A stretch of 64,000 nucleotides of DNA, from assembly GCA_033856515.1 (NCBI GenBank), contig JAWVEY010000031.1, positions 6,586 to 70,585 of the forward strand. Direction: 5' to 3'. The notes under the pieces are model-generated. The model searched no databases and was not told where the DNA came from. It saw nothing but the letters and a program-made list of their open reading frames with translations. This document shows, in pieces, positions 56,270 through 64,000 of the stretch. The stretch is from JALZKA01 sp033856515. Lineage in GTDB: Bacteria > Actinomycetota > Thermoleophilia > Solirubrobacterales > 70-9. Numbering within the stretch: position 1 is the first letter of the stretch; every line of letters starts with the position of its first letter. A program made the position numbers and the translations under genes.

Positions 56270-57199
56270 TCACAAGCCCGCGAAGCCGTGTCGGACGCTG
56301 GGATACCGCGGGCTCCAGCCGAGCTCCCGCTTTGCCTTCGCGTTCGATGCGCCCCTTGCCTCTGTCGCCATCAGGGCGATCGCGCGCCCGGCGGCTAGGC
56401 GCGCCGCAAAGCGCGGAACGCGGCGGGGTGGATCGGCGCCGAGAGCTTCCGCGTACAGGGGCAGCCAGTCCGATAAGGCCAGCGGCTCATCGTCGACGAC
56501 GTTGTAGATCCCAGGCTCACCTTTCTCGATCGCCGTCACCGTTGCGGCCGCGGCGTCGTCTGAGTGGATGAAGGACGAGATTCCCTTCGCCGAGCCGACG
56601 AGTGGGTACCGGCGCCGTTCCACCTCGCCAGCGATGAACCCGTCGCGAGCGAACCAGGTGCCCGGCCCGTACAGCGAGCCGTAGCGCAGGACGATCCCAT
56701 CGATTCCCAGCGTGCCGGTCACGCGTTCCTCGAGCTCTGCGAGAGCCTCGACGGTGGGCCCAAACGAATCGGGGGCGTCGGTCCACAGCGGCGCCTCCTC
56801 GCCTTTGATGGCGTCCCCTTCAGGGCGGTACGCGATGGCGAGGCTCTGCGCAATCACGCGCTTTGTGCCGGCATCCTGTGCCGCCGCGATCAGGTTTGCC
56901 GTGCCCTCGCGACGTAGCCGTTCGGTGGGCTCGTAGTGGTGGCGCTTGCGCATGTCCGGGACCTTCGGCAGGGCGGTCAGCTGATGGACGATCACGTCCG
57001 GCCTGGCCCACGCGACCGTCGCGGCCGTGGTCACCGGGTCGAGGGCGTCCATGACGGCCGGCGTCGCACCCAACTCCACCAACTCGCTCGCGCGCTCGAC
57101 GCTCCTGGACGTCCCGGTCACGTCGTGGCCGGCGTCGACGAGCGCCGGAACGAGCTTGCGCCCGATGGCCCCGGTTGCTCCAGCGATAAGAACCCTCAT
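56270..57199 (-). CDS. NAD-dependent epimerase/dehydratase (atypical SDR)
   Basis: This is 309 residues. MRVLIAGATGAIGRKLVPALVDAGHDVTG has the GxxGxxG nucleotide motif. RVIAQSLAIAYRP occupies the usual Ser region; the expected YxxxK is not seen, since the place reads FGPTVEALAELE, so this is an atypical SDR. IVLRYGSLYGPGTWF and SSFIHSDDAAAATVTAIEKG are typical. It ends AKRELGWSPRYPS like the protein at 34077-34970. It lies 7 bp upstream of the GT25-like gene and both may act on a sugar. Confidence 0.85.
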   Translation of the reverse strand: MRVLIAGATGAIGRKLVPALVDAGHDVTGTSRSVERASELVELGATPAVMDALDPVTTAATVAWARPDVIVHQLTALPKVPDMRKRHHYEPTERLRREGTANLIAAAQDAGTKRVIAQSLAIAYRPEGDAIKGEEAPLWTDAPDSFGPTVEALAELEERVTGTLGIDGIVLRYGSLYGPGTWFARDGFIAGEVERRRYPLVGSAKGISSFIHSDDAAAATVTAIEKGEPGIYNVVDDEPLALSDWLPLYAEALGADPPRRVPRFAARLAAGRAIALMATEARGASNAKAKRELGWSPRYPSVRHGFAGL

Positions 57200-57219
57200 C
57201 GAATGGGCAAGCTACAAGC

Positions 57220-57864
57220 ATGAGCGGCAAGCTGAGCCTGGACGACCTCGAGCGGATTCCGCTGGAAGACGGAATGTCGTGGCTTCCGATCCGCCGCACA
57301 CTCGGCGTCACCGGATTCTCCGTCAACGGCTACGTGGCCGAGAAGGCAGGCGACACCGTGATCGAGACGCACGACGAGACGGGCTCGGGCTCCGGCAGGC
57401 ACGAGGAGCTCTACCTCGTCACCCAGGGCCGTGCGGGATTCAAGGTGGGCGACGAGGAGACGGAGCTTGGACCAGGCGAGGTGGTCTTCGTCGATCCTCA
57501 GACGACCCGAGGCGCGACCGCACTCGAAGCCGGCACAACGGTGCTCGTGTTCGCGGGCCGTCCCGGCGATGCGCTGCCGGTCTCGCCGTTCGAGCATTGG
57601 TACTCGGCAATCCCCGCCTGGAAGGCCGGCGACTACGACAGCGCCTACGCGACGATTGAGAAGGCCTTCGACGATTACCCCGACCACCCGCGCGTTCATT
57701 TCGAGCTCGCTTGTCTTCGCGCCCTCCAGAACCGGCGAGGCAATGCCCTCGAGCATCTGCGGGCTGCCATTGACGGCGATTCGAAATGCGCGAAGTGGGC
57801 GCGCGAGGACTCCGACTTCGACGGACTGCGCGGCGATCCGGATTTCGTCAAGCTGGTTGGGTAA
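57220..57864 (+). CDS. Cupin and TPR-like protein
   Basis: This is 214 residues. The first 110 form a cupin: GSGRHEELYLVTQGRAGFKVGDEETELGPGEVVFVDPQTTRG, with one His and two Glu of motif 1. Residues about 125-205 are TPR-like helices (SAIPAWKAGDYDSAYATIEKAFDDYPDHPRVHFELACL), ending with SDFDGLRGDPDFVKLV. The combination is frequent in actinobacteria and functionally uncharacterised. It is divergent from the epimerase and starts a run of three small genes. Confidence 0.8.
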   Translation: MSGKLSLDDLERIPLEDGMSWLPIRRTLGVTGFSVNGYVAEKAGDTVIETHDETGSGSGRHEELYLVTQGRAGFKVGDEETELGPGEVVFVDPQTTRGATALEAGTTVLVFAGRPGDALPVSPFEHWYSAIPAWKAGDYDSAYATIEKAFDDYPDHPRVHFELACLRALQNRRGNALEHLRAAIDGDSKCAKWAREDSDFDGLRGDPDFVKLVG

Positions 57865-57881
57865 GCGAGCAAAGGAGAACC

Positions 57882-58253
57882 ATGGGCAACCCGGTTGTGC
57901 ATTTCGAGATCCTGGGCAAGGACGGCGAGAAGCTGAAGAAGTACTACTCCGACATGTTCGGGTGGGCGATCAGCTCGGACAACCCGATGAATTACGGGGT
58001 CATCGCACGCGAGGAAAACCTGAGCCCCGAGGGCATCGGCATCGGCGGCGGGATCATGGGCATGGTGGGCAACGAGGGCTACGTCACCTTCTACGTCGCC
58101 GTCGAGAACTGCGAGGCCGCGCTAGCCAAGGCGGAAGAGCTCGGAGGGAAGCGCCTCATGGGGCCCGACGAGGTTCCCGGCCAGGGCATCGCCATCGGCC
58201 ACTTCGAGGACCCCGAGGGCCACATGGTCGGCGTGCTTGAGAACCTGGACTGA
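57882..58253 (+). CDS. VOC-family (glyoxalase-like) protein
   Basis: This is 123 residues from the ATG at 57882, with AAAGGAG upstream. NPVVHFEILGKDGEKLKKYYSDMFGW is the first beta-alpha unit of a VOC domain. YVTFYVAVENCEAALAKAEELGGKRLMGPDEVPGQGIAIGHFEDPEGHMVGVLE is the second, with the closing DPEGHxVG motif. This resembles the CatE/YdfO-type group whose activity is unknown. It lies 17 bp after the cupin gene and 5 bp before a SnoaL gene. Confidence 0.88.
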   Translation: MGNPVVHFEILGKDGEKLKKYYSDMFGWAISSDNPMNYGVIAREENLSPEGIGIGGGIMGMVGNEGYVTFYVAVENCEAALAKAEELGGKRLMGPDEVPGQGIAIGHFEDPEGHMVGVLENLD

Positions 58254-58258
58254 CCCTG

Positions 58259-58705
58259 ATGACCTCAGATCAGGGGCTGCGCGAGCGCCGCGAGGCGATC
58301 GTCCGCGAGCACATGGAGTCGGAGAACCACCACGACTTCGAGACCACGCTCGGAACGTTCGACCACCCGCGCTACGAGATCGTGCCGACCGGCGACGTCT
58401 TCGACGGGGCCGAGGAGGTCCAGCGCTACTTCGACGACTCGCGGACCGCCTTCCCGGACCAGCGGAACGAGCTGATCGCGCTCCACCACGCGGATGACGG
58501 GGTGATCGTCGAGTTCGACCTGAAGGGAACGCACAAGGGTCCGCTGCGCGGCATCCCCGCGACCGGCAAGGAGTTCACCTGCCGCACCGCCGCGTTCTTC
58601 CTCTTCGAGGAGGACCGCCTGGTCTGCGAGCGGGTCTACTTCGACGCGGCGACGATTATGAGCCAGCTGGGCCTGATCCAGCCCGCGCCGTCGCTCCAGG
58701 ACTAG
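58259..58705 (+). CDS. SnoaL-like ester cyclase protein
   Basis: This is 148 residues. VREHMESENHHDFETTLGTF opens the NTF2-like fold. GDVFDGAEEVQRYFDDSRTAFPDQRNELIALHHADDGVIVEFDLKGTHKGPLRGIPATGKEF matches the ester cyclase branch (GT(H)xGxxxGIPATGK), and FLFEEDRLVCERVYFDAATIMSQLGL completes it. Substrate unknown. It follows the VOC gene by 5 bp; cupin, VOC and SnoaL together may handle a shared small molecule (inference). Confidence 0.88.
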   Translation: MTSDQGLRERREAIVREHMESENHHDFETTLGTFDHPRYEIVPTGDVFDGAEEVQRYFDDSRTAFPDQRNELIALHHADDGVIVEFDLKGTHKGPLRGIPATGKEFTCRTAAFFLFEEDRLVCERVYFDAATIMSQLGLIQPAPSLQD

Positions 58706-58740
58706 CCGGCCGGCGTCCGTCGAAAACGACATTTATTGCC

Positions 58741-59508
58741 CTAGGCGCGCAGCTTGTAACCCCGCCTGAACAGGCTGAGGTTGAGAGCGAAGAGGGCAGC
58801 CGTCGCAAGCGTGAGGAACAACAGCGAGAGCGGGATGTTGGTCTCCTGATAGCCGAGGAAGCCGTATCTGATGAGGCTGATCATGTAGTAGATCGGGTTG
58901 AACTGCGTAAACGTCTCGAACGGCTCCGGCAGGAGCGAGGCGGAGTAGAAGACGCCGCCAAGGAAGATCAGCGGCTGGAGCACGAAGGTCTGGGCGAACG
59001 AGACATCGTCGAACTGCTCGGCCCGCACGCCCACGAGCACTCCGAGCTGGGCAAAGAAGAACCCGGTCAGGAGAAGACCCGGAATCAGGATGAGCGGCTC
59101 GGAGACCGGCAGGTCCACCAGGAACGAAGCCGCGATGAAGGTCAGGGTCCCGACCAGCATCCCGCGCAGGAATCCGCCGGCGGTGAAGGCGAGCAGGAGC
59201 TCGGTCGGCGATGCGGGCGAGGAGAGCTGGTCGTCGATCGCGCGCTGGAACTTCTGCTGGAGGATCGAGGACGAGTTGTTCGAGAACGCGTTGATCGCCC
59301 AGGCCATCATGATCAGGCCGGGGACGATGAAGACGACGTAGTCGTAGCCGTGCAGCGTCTTGATGCGCGACCCGAGCGCGGCGCCGAACACCGAGATGTA
59401 GAGGAACGTCTCGAGCAGCGGCGCGCCGACCGTCTGGCGCTTGATCTTGAGGAAGCGGTTGACCTCGCGCCGGACGAGCGAGAAGAAGCGGATCTGCGCC
59501 GCGGTCAC
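58741..59508 (-). CDS. ABC-2 type exporter permease (DrrB-like)
   Basis: This is 255 residues starting at GTG 59508, whose GTGA overlaps the stop of the ATPase gene. An in-frame open frame continues upstream through the ATPase gene but is only its shadow. Six helices are visible (YDYVVFIVPGLIMMAWAINAF; LRGMLVGTLTFIAASFLVDLP; LILIPGLLLTGFFFAQLGVL; FVLQPLIFLGGVFYSASLL; IPLSLLFLTLATAALFALNLSLF). FNPIYYMISLIRYGFLGY is the ABC-2 signature. It exports drugs, lipids or polymers; the cargo is unknown. Confidence 0.9.
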   Translation of the reverse strand: MTAAQIRFFSLVRREVNRFLKIKRQTVGAPLLETFLYISVFGAALGSRIKTLHGYDYVVFIVPGLIMMAWAINAFSNNSSSILQQKFQRAIDDQLSSPASPTELLLAFTAGGFLRGMLVGTLTFIAASFLVDLPVSEPLILIPGLLLTGFFFAQLGVLVGVRAEQFDDVSFAQTFVLQPLIFLGGVFYSASLLPEPFETFTQFNPIYYMISLIRYGFLGYQETNIPLSLLFLTLATAALFALNLSLFRRGYKLRA

Positions 59509-60272
59509 GGCGCCACGTCCTCGAGTCGCGCGCGCGAGAGCTCCTTGCGGCCGACCAGCTCGAGATAGGCGTCCTCGAGGCTCGTGACGCCGTACTCGGC
59601 GGCCAGCTCCTGGCTCGACCCCTGCGCGACGATCTGCCCGTCGCCGATGAAGGCGATCCGGTCGCAGAGCTGCTCGGCCTCTTCGAGGTAGTGCGTGGTG
59701 AGCAGGATCGTCGTGCCCTCGGAGTTGATCCGCTCGACGTACTGCCACAGCTCGAGCCGCAGCTCGACGTCGACGCCCGCGGTCGGCTCGTCGAGGATCA
59801 AGAGGCGCGGGCGATGCATCAGGGCGCGCGCGAGGATCAGCCGCCGCTTCATGCCGCCCGACAGCGTCCTCGTCCGCTCCTTGCGCTTCGCCGTGAGCGA
59901 GAACGCCTCGAGCAGCTCCTCGGCCCGCTCCCTGCGCTCCTTCTTGGGCATGCCGAAGTAGCCGCCGTGGTAGTCGAGCGTCTCCTCGCACGTGAGGAAG
60001 AAGTCGAGGTTCAGGTCCTGCGGCGCCAGCCCGACCGCGGCGCGCGCCTGCTCGTAGTGGTCGATCGCGTTGTGCCCGAACACCTCGATCGACCCGGCCG
60101 TCGGCTGCGCGAGGCCGGTCGTGCAGTGGATCAGCGTCGACTTGCCGGCGCCGTTGGGACCGAGCAGCCCGAAGAACTCGCCCTGCTCGATCTGGAGCGA
60201 GACGCCCTTGAGCGCCTCGGTGCCAGTCGGGTAGCGCTTGTAGAGATCGGTGATGTCGAGGGCGTGAGGCAC
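59505..60272 (-). CDS. ABC exporter ATP-binding protein (DrrA-like)
   Basis: This is 255 residues. Walker A is LLGPNGAGKSTLIHC, the Q-loop region is VGLAPQDLNLDFFLTCEE, the signature is RTLSGGMKRRLILARAL, and Walker B is RLLILDEPTAGVDVEL with the H-loop TILLTTHYLEEAEQL. This is the DrrA/NodI class, which pairs with a single ABC-2 permease gene, present just downstream with a 4-bp overlap. Together they make a two-subunit exporter. Confidence 0.93.
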   Translation of the reverse strand: MPHALDITDLYKRYPTGTEALKGVSLQIEQGEFFGLLGPNGAGKSTLIHCTTGLAQPTAGSIEVFGHNAIDHYEQARAAVGLAPQDLNLDFFLTCEETLDYHGGYFGMPKKERRERAEELLEAFSLTAKRKERTRTLSGGMKRRLILARALMHRPRLLILDEPTAGVDVELRLELWQYVERINSEGTTILLTTHYLEEAEQLCDRIAFIGDGQIVAQGSSQELAAEYGVTSLEDAYLELVGRKELSRARLEDVAP

Positions 60273-60414
60273 GGCCCATTGACGCTAGCGGGCGGTGTCT
60301 GGATTTCGCCGGGCCCGATTTGTCGTGGCGGGCGGGTCCCGTCCGTCGCCACCCGCCCGAAGACGCGTGGCGGTGGACGGGTGCATGGGCGGGAGCGCCG
60401 GGTGCTCGCTCGGG

Positions 60415-61296
60415 TCAGCTCTGGTCGGTCGTCCGCTGCGGCTCGACGGTGTCGGCCGTTGCCGCCCAGCTTCCAAGCAGGTTCAGCGCTTCTGCGGACC
60501 GCGAGCCTGGTTCGGCGGCGTAGGTGAAGACCGTGAGGCCGTGGTCGGCGGCGATGTCTAGGCGGTTGAAGCTGAGGCTGAGCTCACCGACGACGGGATG
60601 GTTGAAGAGCTTGGCGGCAGAGGTGTGGAAGCGGACGTTGTGGACCGCCCAGTGGGTCCGGAACTCCTGGCTCTGGGTCGCGAGCTCGCCAACGAGGTCT
60701 GACAGCTCACGGTCATACGGGTTACGCCCGGCGGCCGCGCGCAGGATCTCGACGGTGGTGCGGGCAGCAGCGTCCCAGTCGGGGTAGAAGGTCTCGGCCC
60801 GCGGGTCGAGAAAGCAGAACCGCGCAAAGTTCGCCGGGCGGGTCGGTGCGGCGTACAGCTCGGAGAACAGCGCACGTCCGAGCTGGTTGGCGGCGAGGAT
60901 GTCCAAGCGGTCGTTGCCCACATATGCGGCGGCACCGGTGATCGCGTCGAGCGTCCACTGAACCTCGGGCCGGATCCGCGGCTTCGGAGAGCGCCGGCGC
61001 GGGGGCGCTCCGCCGGGTTGAGCGGCGCGAGCGAGGTCGAACAGGTGAGCACGCTCGGCGTCGTCGAGCTTGAGCGCCCCGGCCAGTGCCTCGAGCACGC
61101 CCTCGGAGACGCCGCTCAGGTCTCCGCGTTCCAGGCGGGTGTAGTAGGGAGAGCTCACGCCGGCTAGGACGGCGACCTCTTCGCGGCGCAGCCCTGGGAC
61201 GCGCCGCGCACCGTAGGACGCCACGCCGGCCTGCTCGGGGGTGATCGCCGCCCGGCGGGAGGTGAGGAACTCCTGGATCTCCTTCTTTGTATCCAC
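60415..61296 (-). CDS. XRE-family regulator with MmyB-like ligand-binding domain
   Basis: This is 293 residues from GTG 61296; the longer open frame upstream is a shadow of the SDR gene. Residues 10-80 form a helix-turn-helix (LRREEVAVLAGVSSPYYTRLERGDLSGVSEGVLEAL). The rest is the MmyB-like domain (RIRPEVQWTLDAI; RLDILAANQLGRALFSELY; NFARFCFLDPRAETFYPDWD; LVGELATQSQEFRTHWAVHNVR), which in relatives binds a hydrophobic ligand. It is divergent from two SDR genes and very probably controls them. Confidence 0.9.
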   Translation of the reverse strand: MDTKKEIQEFLTSRRAAITPEQAGVASYGARRVPGLRREEVAVLAGVSSPYYTRLERGDLSGVSEGVLEALAGALKLDDAERAHLFDLARAAQPGGAPPRRRSPKPRIRPEVQWTLDAITGAAAYVGNDRLDILAANQLGRALFSELYAAPTRPANFARFCFLDPRAETFYPDWDAAARTTVEILRAAAGRNPYDRELSDLVGELATQSQEFRTHWAVHNVRFHTSAAKLFNHPVVGELSLSFNRLDIAADHGLTVFTYAAEPGSRSAEALNLLGSWAATADTVEPQRTTDQS

Positions 61297-61398
61297 GAAG
61301 AGCAGCCTAGCCCGGGGCACAGGCGGCTGGGAGACCCTGCCAGTAGCTCCCTCAACAGGGACTCCCACTCTCGCCAGAAACGCGCTTACCTCGCTGTC
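61297..61398. promoter_or_regulatory. Divergent control region between XRE regulator and SDR operon
   Basis: This 102-base gap separates divergent starts. It contains a short inverted repeat, TCCCT-caac-AGGGA, at 61348-61361, followed by CTCCCACTCTC. It is the natural place for an operator of the XRE regulator, but no -10 or -35 box is convincing. Confidence 0.4.
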
Positions 61399-62262
61399 AT
61401 GACCTTTCAACAGAAGACCTGGATGATCACCGGCGCCGGCCGCGGCCTCGGCGTCGACATCGCCAAGGCCGCCCTGGCCGCCGGCCACAACGTCGTCGCC
61501 ACCGGCCGCAACCCCGCCGCCGTCACCGCGGCCCTCGGTGAGGCGGACAACCTGCTCGTCGCCAAGCTCGACGTCACAAGCAGCGACGACGCAACGGCGG
61601 CCGTCGCCGCCGCGGTCGAGCGCTTCGGCGGCGTCGACGTGCTCGTCAACAACGCGGCGAGCTTCTACGCCGGCTTCTTCGAGGAGCTCACGGCCGAGCA
61701 GATGGACCGGCAGATCACCACGACCCTCATCGGCCCGATGAACGTGACCCGCGCCGCGCTGCCGATCATGCGCAAGCAGCGCTCCGGGCACGTTGTCACG
61801 ATCTCCTCGTCGGCTGGGTTCGCGGGATTTGAGTACGGCACCGCATACGCCGCGTCGAAGTTCGGTGTCGACGGCTGGATGGAGTCCCTGGCGCCGGAGA
61901 TCGAGCCGTTCGGGATCCACACCACGGTCGTCAACCCCGGCTTCTTCCGCACCGAGCTGCTCACGAAGGAGTCGACGAACTACGCGCCGGCCACGATCGA
62001 GGACTACGCCGAGCGCAACGCCGGCCAGCGTGAGTTCTGGGACGGCATGAACGGCAAGCAGGGCGGCGATCCGGCCAAGCTCGCCCAGGCGCTGATCACG
62101 ATCACCGAGCTGGAGCAGCCCCCGTTCCGCTTCATCGGCGGCGCTGACGCCATCGCGCAGGCCGAGGAGAAGCTCACCGAGCGCCAGCAGCAGATCGACG
62201 CCCATCGCGAGCTGTCCTCGTCGCTGGCCTTCGCTGACGCCGACGCTGAGGGCGAGGCATGA
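61399..62262 (+). CDS. Short-chain dehydrogenase/reductase
   Basis: This is 287 residues. TWMITGAGRGLGVDIAKAALAAGHNVVATGR is the TGxxxGxG cofactor motif. DVLVNNAASFYAGFFEEL gives NNA, HVVTISSSAGFAGFEYGTAYAASKFGVDGWMESL the catalytic Ser and YxxxK. The arginine in ATGRN at the end of the second strand suggests NADPH. Substrate unknown. It starts the operon facing the XRE gene and overlaps the second SDR gene by ATGA. Confidence 0.93.
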   Translation: MTFQQKTWMITGAGRGLGVDIAKAALAAGHNVVATGRNPAAVTAALGEADNLLVAKLDVTSSDDATAAVAAAVERFGGVDVLVNNAASFYAGFFEELTAEQMDRQITTTLIGPMNVTRAALPIMRKQRSGHVVTISSSAGFAGFEYGTAYAASKFGVDGWMESLAPEIEPFGIHTTVVNPGFFRTELLTKESTNYAPATIEDYAERNAGQREFWDGMNGKQGGDPAKLAQALITITELEQPPFRFIGGADAIAQAEEKLTERQQQIDAHRELSSSLAFADADAEGEA

Positions 62263-63026
62263 ACATCACCGCACTGAGCGGCACCGTGGCGCTGATCACC
62301 GGCGCCAGCAGCGGGATCGGGAACGCGACCGCCCGCCGGCTTGCCGAGCACGGCGCGAGCGTCGTCGTTGTCGCCCGCCGCAAGGACCGCCTGGACGCCC
62401 TCGTCTCAGAGATCGAGGCAGGGGGCGGCACCGCTCTGGCGGTCGAGGCCGACATCACCGACCGCGACCAGGCCGACCGCGCCGTGCAGTCCGCGGTCGA
62501 CCGCTTCGGCCGGCTCGACATCCTGATCAACAACGCCGGCTTGATGCTCCTCGGCCCGGTGGTGGGCGCCGACGTCGAGGAGGGGGAGCGGATGATCGCG
62601 GTCAACCAGACCGGTCTGCTCTACGTCACGCACGCGGCGCTGCCGCATCTGCTCGCGGCGGCCGAGAACGAGCTGCGGGGCGTCGCCGACATCGTGAACA
62701 TCTCCTCGATCGCCGGCCGTCAGGCCTGGGCGAACTTCGGGGTCTACGCCATGACCAAGTTCGGCGTGAACGGCTTCACCGAAGCGCTCCGCCAGGAAGT
62801 CACCAGGAAGCACGTGCGCGTCGGCGTGCTCGAACCTGGCACCGTCGCGACCGAGCTCGTCTCCCACAACAACGAGCAGATTCAAGCCGACCTGGCCGCC
62901 GACGCCGACCGGATCCCCGAGCCGCTGGAGCCCGAGGACATCGCGGACGGCATCACCTACATGGTCACCCGCCCTCGCCGCTCATCCGTGGCCGAGCTGT
63001 GGGCCATGCCCACCTCACAGGCCTGA
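62259..63026 (+). CDS. Short-chain dehydrogenase/reductase, second gene
   Basis: This is 255 residues. VALITGASSGIGNATARRLAEHGASVVVVARRKDRL is the cofactor motif with RR favouring NADPH. DILINNAGLMLLGPVVGADVEEGERMIAVNQTGLLYVTHAALPHLL, DIVNISSIAGRQAWANFGVYAMTKFGVNGFTEALRQE and VGVLEPGTVATEL are all classical SDR blocks with a complete Ser-Tyr-Lys set. It is coupled to the preceding SDR gene by a 4-bp overlap. Confidence 0.93.
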   Translation: MNITALSGTVALITGASSGIGNATARRLAEHGASVVVVARRKDRLDALVSEIEAGGGTALAVEADITDRDQADRAVQSAVDRFGRLDILINNAGLMLLGPVVGADVEEGERMIAVNQTGLLYVTHAALPHLLAAAENELRGVADIVNISSIAGRQAWANFGVYAMTKFGVNGFTEALRQEVTRKHVRVGVLEPGTVATELVSHNNEQIQADLAADADRIPEPLEPEDIADGITYMVTRPRRSSVAELWAMPTSQA

Positions 63027-63057
63027 GCCTCAGGCCCCCACCCTCACGAGAACGACC

Positions 63058-63333
63058 ATGAAATACCGCAACCTGCCGGGAACCGGCATCAGCGTCTCGA
63101 ACCTGGCCCTCGGAACGATGGGCTTCGGTACTGAGACCGACGAGCCCGATGCGTTCGCGATCCTCGACCGGCGACCAGGCAATCACAGACCTCTTCTAAG
63201 AACGGCCTGCTGCCATTTCTTGGCGAACCCGATCTGCGGCTGGTCCGCCCGCCGCCCACATCACTTCGCAACCGAGGTCCGACTTGCCGGCCACGCGGCG
63301 GGAGGTGCCCAGGTCGGCCCGGGCGACCGCTAG
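63058..63333 (+). pseudogene. Truncated aldo/keto reductase gene
   Basis: The first 38 codons read MKYRNLPGTGISVSNLALGT, then MGFGTETDEPDAFAILDR, a normal aldo/keto reductase N-terminus. From about 63170 the frame continues into unrelated Arg/His/Cys-rich sequence and stops at 63333. About 280 residues of the barrel are missing. The 31-bp gap after the SDR gene suggests it once was the third gene of that operon. The sequence 63170-63391 shows no recognisable gene. Confidence 0.8.
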
Positions 63334-63391
63334 CTTTCGCGAGGACGCCCCCCACCGATGACTTCTGGCCGGTTAGGCGGTCTTGGTTCAC

Positions 63392-63994
63392 ATGACACCA
63401 ACCACATGCCACATGTCCATCTCTCTCGACGGCTTCGCCGCCGGCCCCGACCAGAGCCGCGAAAACCCGCTCGGCGTCGGCGGCAGGCAGGTCCACGCCT
63501 GGCATCTTGGCGAGGTGGCGGACGAGGGAGATCTGACCGCCCAGAGCTTGTTGATGCGTCCTCGCGGTGCCTACGTCATGGGCCGCAACATGTTCGGCCC
63601 GATCCGCGGCGCCTGGGACGAGGACTGGCGCGGGTGGTGGGGCGAGGAGCCGCCCTATCACGCGCCTGTGTTCGTTCTCACCCACTACCCGCACGACCCG
63701 ATCGCGATGGAGGGCGGGACGACTTTCCACTTCGTCAGCGAAGGCTTCGACGTCGCCTTTGAGCGCGCGCAGGCGGCGGCCGGCGACCTCGGCGTCGACA
63801 TCGCCGGCGGCGCCTCGACGGTGCGTCAGGCGCTCACGGCCGGGGTCGTGGACGAGCTGACGCTCGACATCGCCCCTGTGCTTCTCGGGGAGGGCGAGCG
63901 GTTGTTCGACGGGATCGCCGAGCTCGGGTTGACGCCAGTCGAGACCCTCCACTCACCGCACGCGACGCATGTGCGCTATCGCGTGGAACGCTAA
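63392..63994 (+). CDS. RibD C-terminal/dihydrofolate reductase-like protein
   Basis: This is 200 residues from the ATG at 63392; a TTG three codons earlier is possible. CHMSISLDGFAAGPDQSRENPLG opens the DHFR-like fold. GAYVMGRNMFGPIRGAWDEDWRGWWGEEPPYHAPVFVLTHYP contains the MGRxxF motif. VDIAGGASTVRQALTAGVVDELTLDIAPVLLGEGERLFDGI is the NADPH-binding C-terminal part shared with RibD reductase domains. These stand-alone proteins reduce unknown substrates. The stop is just inside the right edge. Confidence 0.9.
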   Translation: MTPTTCHMSISLDGFAAGPDQSRENPLGVGGRQVHAWHLGEVADEGDLTAQSLLMRPRGAYVMGRNMFGPIRGAWDEDWRGWWGEEPPYHAPVFVLTHYPHDPIAMEGGTTFHFVSEGFDVAFERAQAAAGDLGVDIAGGASTVRQALTAGVVDELTLDIAPVLLGEGERLFDGIAELGLTPVETLHSPHATHVRYRVER

Positions 63995-64000
63995 AGGCCG

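Noticed and set aside
58741..60279. A 512-residue fused ABC protein
   Set aside because: Its first half is an Arg/Ala-rich shadow of the ATPase gene. The real permease starts at GTG 59508, overlapping the ATPase stop.
61297..62205. A 596-residue extension of the XRE regulator
   Set aside because: The part above 61296 is antisense to the SDR gene and has no family similarity.

Overview
This is a high-GC window (roughly two thirds G+C by eye) with tightly packed genes, many start/stop overlaps of the ATGA or GTGA type, and frequent GTG starts. The gene content points to an Actinomycetota soil bacterium, most likely class Thermoleophilia (Solirubrobacterales/Gaiellales type). Signs are the several SnoaL/NTF2-like proteins opening with MSQENVEI, three SHOCT proteins, an RsbW/RsbV/PP2C switch and Baeyer-Villiger type oxidation genes. 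The taxonomy is inferred from family content; no rRNA or intact tRNA gene was seen.

Layout. 1-2150: 5' part of a large LuxR/AAA-type regulator running off the left edge. 2151-6260: a gene-poor, repeat-rich segment. Two copies of a composite repeat of about 148 bp (2292-2439 and 5997-6143) each carry a hairpin and a 3' end resembling the 3' half of a tRNA-Ala(CGC). They bracket two secreted proteins and a one-directional array of small genes (SnoaL, MsrA, SnoaL, broken SnoaL) in which a second hairpin repeat follows each gene. 6261-11525: secreted propeller proteins, a methyltransferase, an RTX-like protein, a GNAT enzyme, SnoaL and cupin genes, with further copies of the first hairpin. 11784-15917: cyclic di-GMP module (triple PAS-EAL, DUF2254 membrane protein, GGDEF). 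16381-20110: DoxX, winged-helix regulator, UspA, FAD oxidoreductase and MgtE-like transporter. 20117-27742: lipoprotein, SGNH hydrolase, BNR-repeat protein, MFS pump, LPG-synthase-like membrane protein and small stress-type proteins.

27785-30691: an overlapping RsbW-like kinase, STAS antagonist and PAS/GAF/PP2C phosphatase operon, a general-stress partner switch. 30705-39408: lipid and ketone oxidation (acyl-CoA dehydrogenase/oxidase, acyl-CoA ligase, flavin monooxygenase with a Baeyer-Villiger fingerprint, two VOC proteins), a secreted beta-helix/RTX protein and an epimerase. 39497-51902: mainly membrane proteins (MFS, K+ channel, DUF4239-type, AI-2E exporter, a holin-like/phosphodiesterase fusion, SHOCT proteins, RDD protein, CYTH enzyme), with a decayed arylsulfatase at about 43959-44237. 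52034-63994: a 1045-residue M14 carboxypeptidase, GT25-like glycosyltransferase, epimerase, cupin/VOC/SnoaL genes, a DrrAB-like ABC exporter, an XRE regulator divergent from two SDR genes, a truncated aldo/keto reductase and a RibD/DHFR-like reductase.

The most unusual part is 2.2-11.6 kb: two unrelated hairpin repeat families, tRNA-Ala-derived 3' ends scattered in one orientation, a cassette-like array of single-gene units and a gene that has lost its start codon. No recombinase is visible, so mobility is inference. A third repeat type, the GGGGTCAGACCCC palindrome, lies inside or at the start of two coding regions (50.6 and 56.25 kb).
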